DNA of 64,000 nt from assembly GCA_902597875.1 (NCBI GenBank), contig CACJZK010000003.1, positions 1 through 64,000 on the forward strand. Reading direction: 5' to 3'. The notes below the pieces were generated by a model. The model saw only the letters and a list, made by a program, of their open reading frames with translations. It was not told where the DNA came from and made no database searches. A program made the position numbers and the translations under genes. This document shows, one piece after another, positions 58,451-64,000 of the stretch. This DNA is from an uncultured Pelagibacteraceae bacterium (GTDB lineage: Bacteria; Pseudomonadota; Alphaproteobacteria; Pelagibacterales; Pelagibacteraceae). The first letter of the stretch is position 1, and every line of letters begins with the position of its first letter.

Positions 58451-59830
58451 TTAAGTTTTTCTTTTGTTTATCAATGCTGCTGTTACCGCCAAAACTATAA
58501 AAATAAATGTTGCATTTAAAGAAGTAAAGAAACTTCCCGATGATTTGAAAGGAAATATTTCTGCAAAAAAAAGCATAAAAAAAGGTATTTCAATTTTTCT
58601 AGGAATTATATAGTTTTTAAAAAGACTGTTTCTAAAAATATAAAACCATATTATTTTTGATACGATTAAAATTATAATAAGCAAACCAATTAATCCAAGT
58701 TCGGTCAGAATTTCTAAGTAGTAATTATGGGGATGCGTATTGCAAGTACCTCTTTCACTTATTCTAGGATTAGGTCCAACATATATATTTTTTCTTTTTG
58801 GACAGTTTAACCTAAATGCTCTTACACCTCCTCCTATATACTTGTTCATATGCCAAGTATCATAGAAAGACTCAAATTCATCGAAATGATCGGGTAAATA
58901 AGTTCTGTCGATTTTATAATCTCTAAAAAGATTGACAGGATTTATAACTTTCAAAATCGTCGTTGTCTGTCTGTAAAAATGTTTATAATTTATGTTTACT
59001 TCTTTGTTGCCAAAAAATAGCGTAGTAAAAACTATACTTAAAATTAGAAAAGTAAACAAAATAAACTTTTGTAATTCTTTTTCAGTTATCATAATTAATA
59101 ACATCGTAACCATAAACAAGACAAGAGGAATTCTATTACCTGACAAAAGAATTGAAATTAATATTAAAGAGAAAATAAAAAATAACAAAAGATACGATAT
59201 AGTTTTGTTATTATTTTTTAGAAAAATTGGAAATAAAAAAAATAAAAATAAAGAAAATCTCTGAATATAACTTCCTGCAATTAACTCATCATGAAAAGGG
59301 CCAGAGAGTTTTCGAGGTGTAGGACTTTTAAAACCAAATATATCAACTCCTACAAAAAACTGAAAAATTACATCTAAACATACAAACATACAAAAAAAAG
59401 AAGAAGAGAAGAAAAACCAATTAAATTTTAAATAATTTTTTTCTATTAGAAATTTTAATATGAGATAAATGAGCAAATATCTCATGTATGCAATTGTTTT
59501 AATTAGAATTGTAAAATCGTAATTTTCATCCCCAGCCATTGGAACCCCAGGTGCATAGAGATAAACTCCATCTCCAAAATAATAATTTTCTATAGTATTA
59601 AAAACCCCAGTAAAAAGTATAAAAAAGAAAAAAACTATTACAAGTTTATCTATATTAGAATATTTTTGTATGAAGATTTTTTTGCTAAAAAAAATTAAAT
59701 TTATTACTATAAATAATATTATATTTAAATTTAGAGCCAGCGTTCCAATAATTAGACTTAGAGGTATTAACGAAAATATAAGATTAATAACTAAATACTT
59801 ATTATTGGTTTTACTGATAATTTGATTCAT
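58451..59830 (-). CDS. O-antigen ligase/polymerase-like membrane protein
   Basis: A 459-residue protein with roughly a dozen hydrophobic segments and a large periplasmic loop (about residues 275-365) containing HMNKYIGGGVRAFRLNCPKR. The motif CNTHPHNYYLEILTELGLIG matches the Wzy_C/O-antigen ligase (RfaL/WaaL) family signature, in which a His in the HPHN stretch is functional. It may ligate or polymerise lipid-linked glycans at the outer face of the inner membrane. It is the first gene of the glycan region that continues to the window end. Confidence 0.8.
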   Translation of the reverse strand: MNQIISKTNNKYLVINLIFSLIPLSLIIGTLALNLNIILFIVINLIFFSKKIFIQKYSNIDKLVIVFFFFILFTGVFNTIENYYFGDGVYLYAPGVPMAGDENYDFTILIKTIAYMRYLLIYLILKFLIEKNYLKFNWFFFSSSFFCMFVCLDVIFQFFVGVDIFGFKSPTPRKLSGPFHDELIAGSYIQRFSLFLFFLFPIFLKNNNKTISYLLLFFIFSLILISILLSGNRIPLVLFMVTMLLIMITEKELQKFILFTFLILSIVFTTLFFGNKEVNINYKHFYRQTTTILKVINPVNLFRDYKIDRTYLPDHFDEFESFYDTWHMNKYIGGGVRAFRLNCPKRKNIYVGPNPRISERGTCNTHPHNYYLEILTELGLIGLLIIILIVSKIIWFYIFRNSLFKNYIIPRKIEIPFFMLFFAEIFPFKSSGSFFTSLNATFIFIVLAVTAALINKRKT

Positions 59831-59929
59831 TTCCTTGTTTTTTTTAATTTAAGTGCAAACCATCTTCAACAATATTATATTTAAAGGTATTTATTTAGGG
59901 TTATTTATTTGATAATTCAAACTATAAGC

Positions 59930-60006
59930 GCGCCTGTAGCTCAACTGGATAGAGCGCTTGGCTACGGACCAGGAGGTTCTGGGTTCAAATCCTAGCAGGC
60001 GCACCA
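59930..60006 (+). tRNA. tRNA-Arg (anticodon ACG), CCA encoded
   Basis: Acceptor GCGCCTG (59930-59936) pairs with CAGGCGC (59996-60002), followed by ACCA (60003-60006). The anticodon stem CTTGG/CCAGG encloses CTACGGA, giving anticodon ACG (inosine at the wobble position reads CGU, CGC and CGA). The D-arm GCTC/GAGC and T-loop TTCAAAT are in place. Length 77 nt. It lies at the edge of the glycan gene region. Confidence 0.97.
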
Positions 60007-60011
60007 CAGCG

Positions 60012-61199
60012 ATGATGAAAAATACTAAATTACATTTCTTTATAATTATTTTTTTTTCAATCATATTGAGAATTTTATCAATTGAATATTTTGGTGATAC
60101 AAAAATTGATAATGAATGGAAAATAATTTTGTTTAATCTAGAAAATAATTCTTTACTGGGATATAGGCAAGTTCAAGATCAAATTTTTCCAAATATTTTC
60201 ATGCCACCACTTTATCCTTTTTTTCTTTATTTAATAAAAATCTTAAATCCCTTTGACATTTTTTATCTAAAAATAATTCTTTATATTCAAATGATTACCT
60301 CACTCTTAGCTATAATTTATCTTAGAAAAATATTGCTTAATTTTTTCACTAAGAATGTTAGCAACATTGGGATATTAATTTTTTCTTTATTTCCATTATT
60401 TATTTACGGAAACACTCAAATTTCATCTATTTCTCTTCAAGTATTTTTAATTGTTTTTTACTTTTACTATCTTTTTAGAATTATCTTAAAAAATAAATTT
60501 AAGTATTTAATTTATTTTTCTATATCCTCCGGATTGCTCATGCTTTTAAGAGGTGAGTTTTTTATAATATTTCTTTTAACTTTAATTTTTATTTACATAG
60601 TAAATAAAAACTTTAAACATATTATTGTCTTATTCTTTGCAACCTTAATTTTAATTTCTCCGTATCTAATTCGTAATTATTATATTTTTGAGAAAATAAC
60701 TATTACTAAATCGGTCGGATTTAATCTTTGGAAAGGAAACAATTTATATTCTTTACCAGAGGGAAGTGAAAAAATTTATGATAAAAATATGGATTTAAAA
60801 ATAAAAACAATTACTTTAGATAAAAAGTATGATTACAATATAGATGAAATATACAAGTCAGAGGCAATAAAAAATATTAAGGCTGAGCCAACTAGATATT
60901 TAATATTATATTTTAAAAAGTTATTTGCATTTATGTTTATTGATTTTGAGTCAACTTATCCGAATTACTATAATCTTCTTCACATAATCCCAAAAATTTC
61001 TATTTCAATCGCTTCTTTTATAAGTTTAATTTTCCTAGTGAGAGAGAAAAATATTTTAAACTATTTTAGTTTATTTTATTTATTTAATATTTGTCTTTTT
61101 TCTGTATTTTTTATCTTACCTAGATATTCTCTTGCTTTACTTCCAGTCCAAATAATTTTGATTTGTTTTTTGATAAAAAAATTAAAAATCAGCATTTGA
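60012..61199 (+). CDS. GT-C-like polytopic glycosyltransferase, putative
   Basis: A 395-residue protein; the start is ATG at 60012 (MMKNTKLHFF), 5 nt after the tRNA-Arg CCA. An earlier in-frame start at 59958 would translate the tRNA and is an artefact. It has about ten hydrophobic helices, and the first outer loop EYFGDTKIDNEWKIILFNLE carries the acidic residues expected of GT39/ArnT-like mannosyltransferases. LLRGEFFIIF and NLWKGNNLYS resemble other members. Substrate unknown. It ends with an 18-bp convergent overlap with the epimerase gene. Confidence 0.7.
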   Translation: MMKNTKLHFFIIIFFSIILRILSIEYFGDTKIDNEWKIILFNLENNSLLGYRQVQDQIFPNIFMPPLYPFFLYLIKILNPFDIFYLKIILYIQMITSLLAIIYLRKILLNFFTKNVSNIGILIFSLFPLFIYGNTQISSISLQVFLIVFYFYYLFRIILKNKFKYLIYFSISSGLLMLLRGEFFIIFLLTLIFIYIVNKNFKHIIVLFFATLILISPYLIRNYYIFEKITITKSVGFNLWKGNNLYSLPEGSEKIYDKNMDLKIKTITLDKKYDYNIDEIYKSEAIKNIKAEPTRYLILYFKKLFAFMFIDFESTYPNYYNLLHIIPKISISIASFISLIFLVREKNILNYFSLFYLFNICLFSVFFILPRYSLALLPVQIILICFLIKKLKISI

Positions 61200-62234
61200 T
61201 ATTAATTCCTCTATAATTTTCTTTGTTGAATATTTATGTTTCCAGTTTGGAAAATGTTTTTTAAATTTTTTCATACTTGAAATATACCAAATATGATCTC
61301 CAACTCTGTTTCGTTTTTCATATTTTTTCTTTATTATATTCCCTGTAACTTTTTCTATTAATTCAAGTGCCTCAACAACAGAACAATTTGAAAATCTGCA
61401 TCCTCCAACATTATAAATTTCTCCTTTTTTTGGTTTTTTAAAAAAACTCCAAAAACACTCGACTAAATCGTTACTATGAATATTGTCTCTAACTTGCTTC
61501 CCTTTGTAACCAATAACAGTGTACTGTCCTTTTGTTAAAGACGCTTTAACAAGATAAGATAGGAATCCATGTAGTTTAGCTCCAGAATGATTGGGGCCTG
61601 TAATGCAACCAGCCCTAAAACATGCAGTGTTTAATCCAAAGTTTTTTCCGTATTCCTGCACTAAAAGATCACCATAGGATTTTGAGACTCCAAAAAAACT
61701 GTGAGTATTGTCATCTATTGACATGGTCTCATCAATTCCTCTGTAATATTTATTTGTTTTAGGTAATTCAAATCTAGTTTTCTTCTCTATCAGTTTTAAT
61801 CTGTTAGGATTGTCACCATAAACTTTGTTAGTAGACATAAAAATAAATGTTGCATTTGGACAATATTTTTGAGTAAGCTGCAAAAGATTTAAAGTACCTT
61901 TAGCATTAACTTCAAAATCAATTGTTGGATTTATTTTGGCCCAATCATGGGAAGGTTGAGCAGCAGAATGAATTATAAGTTTTATATTTTTTTTATAATT
62001 TCTGAACAAATTATTTAATCTTGTTAAATTTCTAATATCGATATCGAAATGTTTATAATTTTTAAAATCTTTTTTTAATTTATTTTTAATCCAGAGTGTA
62101 TCACCATCTTTACCAAAAAAAAATTTTCTAAAGTTATTATCTACACCTATTACGTCAAAACCTTTTTTACAGAAGAATTTGACGGACTCTGATCCGACTA
62201 AGCCAGTAGACCCAGTTATTAAAACAATACTCAT
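61182..62234 (-). CDS. NAD-dependent sugar epimerase/dehydratase (CDP-paratose 2-epimerase-like)
   Basis: A 350-residue extended SDR protein. The NAD loop is TGSTGLVGSESVKF (residues 8-21). The usual catalytic YxxxK is replaced by SFFGVSKSYGDLL: the Tyr is Phe. I believe this is a feature of the CDP-paratose 2-epimerase-like subgroup and not a mutation, but cannot verify it here. CITGPNHSGAKLHGFLSYLV and GYKGKQVRDNIHSNDL are typical of that subgroup. It probably modifies a nucleotide-linked sugar for the surface glycan. Start overlaps the neighbouring epimerase by 4 bp. Confidence 0.78.
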   Translation of the reverse strand: MSIVLITGSTGLVGSESVKFFCKKGFDVIGVDNNFRKFFFGKDGDTLWIKNKLKKDFKNYKHFDIDIRNLTRLNNLFRNYKKNIKLIIHSAAQPSHDWAKINPTIDFEVNAKGTLNLLQLTQKYCPNATFIFMSTNKVYGDNPNRLKLIEKKTRFELPKTNKYYRGIDETMSIDDNTHSFFGVSKSYGDLLVQEYGKNFGLNTACFRAGCITGPNHSGAKLHGFLSYLVKASLTKGQYTVIGYKGKQVRDNIHSNDLVECFWSFFKKPKKGEIYNVGGCRFSNCSVVEALELIEKVTGNIIKKKYEKRNRVGDHIWYISSMKKFKKHFPNWKHKYSTKKIIEELISNADF

Positions 62235-63259
62235 CTAAAAAACCTCTTAATATTTTGATTAGTAATTAACCAGAAATAAATATCATGAATAATTTGGTCT
62301 ATATTTTTTTTTGGCAACCAATTATAAAATTTAAATATTTTTTTATTATCAGAAACATAATAAGGAATATCATAATTGGATGTCTTGCTTTTTTTTGTAA
62401 TTTTTACCTTGTTTCCTGTTATCACTTGACATTTACGGGTTAAATCTTTTAGGGATAACTTATTTTTAATTCCTCCACCTATATTAAATATATTATCTTT
62501 AATTTTTGAAAAATTTTTAATTTGTTTAAAAATAATTTCACACACGTCATCTATATGAATAATGTCTCTTATTTGATTTCCGTGTCCTCCAAAACCAACA
62601 TATCTCAATTTTTTCTTTTCCATGTGTTTTCCTACCCATAAAGATACAAATCCTTGATCTTGTTTTCCAAATTGCCAAGGTCCGGATATAACACCAAATC
62701 GATTTATTATGTAATTTAGATTATTAGTATAATTATATTCCTTAATTATTTCTTCTGAGCTTAATTTACTTAAACCATATAAAGATTTTACTCCTGAGGT
62801 GTTAAAATTTTCATTAATCAAAAAATTAGTTTTAATTTCATTTCTTAAATTAATTTTACCAATTATTTTTTTAATAGCCTCTATAGAATAAACTCTACTA
62901 GAAGAAAGAAATATAATTTTTGATTTATCTTTCACACATTTTTTTACAATATTATAAGTTCCAATTAAGTTAGTAAATATAACTTTATCAGGATTTAATT
63001 TTGAAACCTCTACCGCTGCTTCAGCACAACAATCGATTATTAAATCATATTTTGGTAATTTTAAAATTTTTTTGTTATTTGAAATATCTATTTTAAGATT
63101 ATTGATATTATGAAATTTAAGTCTCTTTCTATTAATCTCAGATCCTTTTCTACAAAGATTATCTAAAGTAGAAATCCTGCTTTTATTAAATTTTTCCTTT
63201 AAATAAATAGCCAAATTTGATCCTACAAAACCACATCCACCTGTTATAAGTATTCTCAT
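62231..63259 (-). CDS. NAD-dependent sugar epimerase/dehydratase, second of a tandem pair
   Basis: A 342-residue extended SDR protein with TGGCGFVGSNLAIYL at the N terminus, the STLDNLCRKGSEINRKRL stretch of CDP-tyvelose-type epimerases, SSSRVYS and a complete YGLSK (catalytic Tyr and Lys). HIDDVCEIIFKQI and FNIGGG follow. It overlaps the second epimerase by 4 bp, so both are translated together. The two may act in sequence on one nucleotide sugar. Donor nucleotide and sugar are not determinable. Confidence 0.8.
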   Translation of the reverse strand: MRILITGGCGFVGSNLAIYLKEKFNKSRISTLDNLCRKGSEINRKRLKFHNINNLKIDISNNKKILKLPKYDLIIDCCAEAAVEVSKLNPDKVIFTNLIGTYNIVKKCVKDKSKIIFLSSSRVYSIEAIKKIIGKINLRNEIKTNFLINENFNTSGVKSLYGLSKLSSEEIIKEYNYTNNLNYIINRFGVISGPWQFGKQDQGFVSLWVGKHMEKKKLRYVGFGGHGNQIRDIIHIDDVCEIIFKQIKNFSKIKDNIFNIGGGIKNKLSLKDLTRKCQVITGNKVKITKKSKTSNYDIPYYVSDNKKIFKFYNWLPKKNIDQIIHDIYFWLITNQNIKRFFR

Positions 63260-63300
63260 ATTGAAGTATTTAACCTATTAATAAACAAAAATAAAATTTT

Positions 63301-64000
63301 ATGCTGACTATTTTAATACCTGTTAGAGATGAAATCGAGAATTTAAACAATATTGTTCAAAAATTTAATGAAAATCTGACAAGTATTAATTACGAAGTAA
63401 TTTTTGTTAATGATTTTAGTTCAGACTCAACTTTAGAAGAAGTAAAAAAAATTTGTAATATTAATAAAAAATATAAAGTATTTAATAATCAAAAGAAGGG
63501 CTTAGGAGGTGCTTTAAATTTAGGGATAGAGAAAGCAGAAGGAAAATATATTTGTATCATGATGTCAGATTTGTCAGATGATATTAATGATCTTATAAAG
63601 TATTACAAAATTATGAACGAAAGGGATATTGACGCAGTTTTTGGCTCTAGATTTTTAGGTACTTCAAAAACAAAAGATTATCCAATAAACAAATTAATCT
63701 TAAATAGAATTTTTAATATATTTGTGAAGTTAATCTATTTCAGAAGTTATAATGATTATACTAATGCATTTAAAATATACAGATCAGATGTTTTAAAAAG
63801 CTTCATTCCTTTATTTTCAGAAAGTTTTAATGTTTTCTTGGAGATACCACTTAAGCTTATTAATAGGAAATACAAATATGAAGTTATTCCTATTAATTGG
63901 AGTAATAGAAAAAAAGGAAAAGCCAAATTTAATATTAAAGAACTTAGATCAAAATATTTATCTACACTAATTCGTTGTTATTTTGAAAAATTTTTGATAA
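63301..64000 (+). CDS. Family 2 glycosyltransferase (dolichyl-phosphate-mannose-synthase-like), 3' end outside window
   Basis: Open frame from ATG 63301 to the window end without a stop (233 codons seen). The product starts MLTILIPVRDEIENLNNIVQ, with FVNDFSSDST, KGLGGALNLGIEKAEGKY and ICIMMSDLSDDINDLIKYYK. The second Asp motif is MMSDLSDD in place of the usual DADLQ/DGDG form, still acidic. It is divergent from the epimerase gene, with 41 bp between the starts, and probably continues the glycan gene cluster beyond the window. Confidence 0.85.
   Translation, partial: MLTILIPVRDEIENLNNIVQKFNENLTSINYEVIFVNDFSSDSTLEEVKKICNINKKYKVFNNQKKGLGGALNLGIEKAEGKYICIMMSDLSDDINDLIKYYKIMNERDIDAVFGSRFLGTSKTKDYPINKLILNRIFNIFVKLIYFRSYNDYTNAFKIYRSDVLKSFIPLFSESFNVFLEIPLKLINRKYKYEVIPINWSNRKKGKAKFNIKELRSKYLSTLIRCYFEKFLI

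Noticed and set aside
59958-60011. Upstream start of the GT-C-like gene inside tRNA-Arg
   Set aside because: The N-terminal residues are a translation of the tRNA T-arm and acceptor; the true start is at 60012 or 60015.
59930-64000. Integrated mobile element at tRNA-Arg
   Set aside because: No integrase, direct repeat of the tRNA end or transposase is visible within the window; only the glycan genes suggest variability.

Overview
The window is strongly AT-rich, tightly packed, single-copy bacterial chromosome. It most resembles a streamlined marine alphaproteobacterium of the SAR11/Pelagibacterales type. This is inferred from several things together: sdhDAB-mmsA-mdh and sucCDAB-lpd are close together; an F1-only atpHAGDC operon follows priA (F0 genes are elsewhere, as in alphaproteobacteria); rplU-rpmA-obgE-proB-proA-nadD-rsfS-ctpA-rppH keeps the alphaproteobacterial order; a SAM-II riboswitch precedes metX; CarD, a 7Fe ferredoxin and a SUV3-like helicase cluster; and intergenic gaps are very short with many 1-20 bp gene overlaps. 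No insertion sequence, phage, CRISPR array or rRNA was seen.

Layout. 1-5200: end of sdhD, then sdhA, sdhB, mmsA and mdh (plus strand). 5197-8385: a three-gene cell-surface insert (methyltransferase, polytopic membrane protein, family 2 glycosyltransferase) splitting the TCA block. 8461-16148: sucC, sucD, sucA, sucB, lpd. 16177-23010: priA and the F1 ATP synthase operon. 23000-32172 (minus strand): rppH, ctpA, rsfS, nadD, proA, proB, obgE, rpmA, rplU, gloB, metW and metX, the last behind a SAM-II riboswitch and attenuator. 32266-34246: hisC-type aminotransferase and prephenate dehydrogenase. 34243-37690 (minus): plsC, lysA, a 36-residue lipoprotein (LptM-like), argH. 37810-40701: carboxylesterase, HNH protein, coq7, dsbB, YqaA-type membrane protein. 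40770-42865: tRNA-Leu(CAA), acyl-CoA ligase, and a 24-residue Lys/Arg protein with its own promoter, hairpin leader and terminator. 42868-46782 (minus): CarD, ferredoxin, TerB-like protein, helicase. 46958-51684: aminotransferase and a TAXI-TRAP transporter. 51681-58412 (minus): thioesterase, EamA exporter, pyruvate dehydrogenase E2 and E1, thiolase. 58451-64000: a glycan region (O-antigen-ligase-like protein, tRNA-Arg(ACG), GT-C-like protein, two tandem epimerases, partial glycosyltransferase).

Function. Most of the window is central carbon and energy metabolism: succinate to malate to oxaloacetate, 2-oxoglutarate to succinate, pyruvate to acetyl-CoA, and ATP synthesis. Proline, methionine, lysine, arginine and aromatic amino acid steps are also present. 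The only lipoamide dehydrogenase here is in the 2-oxoglutarate operon and could serve both dehydrogenase complexes.

The most unusual item is the pyruvate dehydrogenase. The lipoyl domain sits at the N terminus of E1 (AceE, 1016 residues), and the E2 next to it has a peripheral-subunit-binding domain and a catalytic domain but no lipoyl domain. Other items worth a look are the 24-residue basic protein gene, the SAM-II attenuator on metX, perfect palindromes in the rplU promoter and beside tRNA-Leu, a hairpin reaching the start codon of an aminotransferase gene, and two protein genes starting 4-5 nt after a tRNA CCA end.
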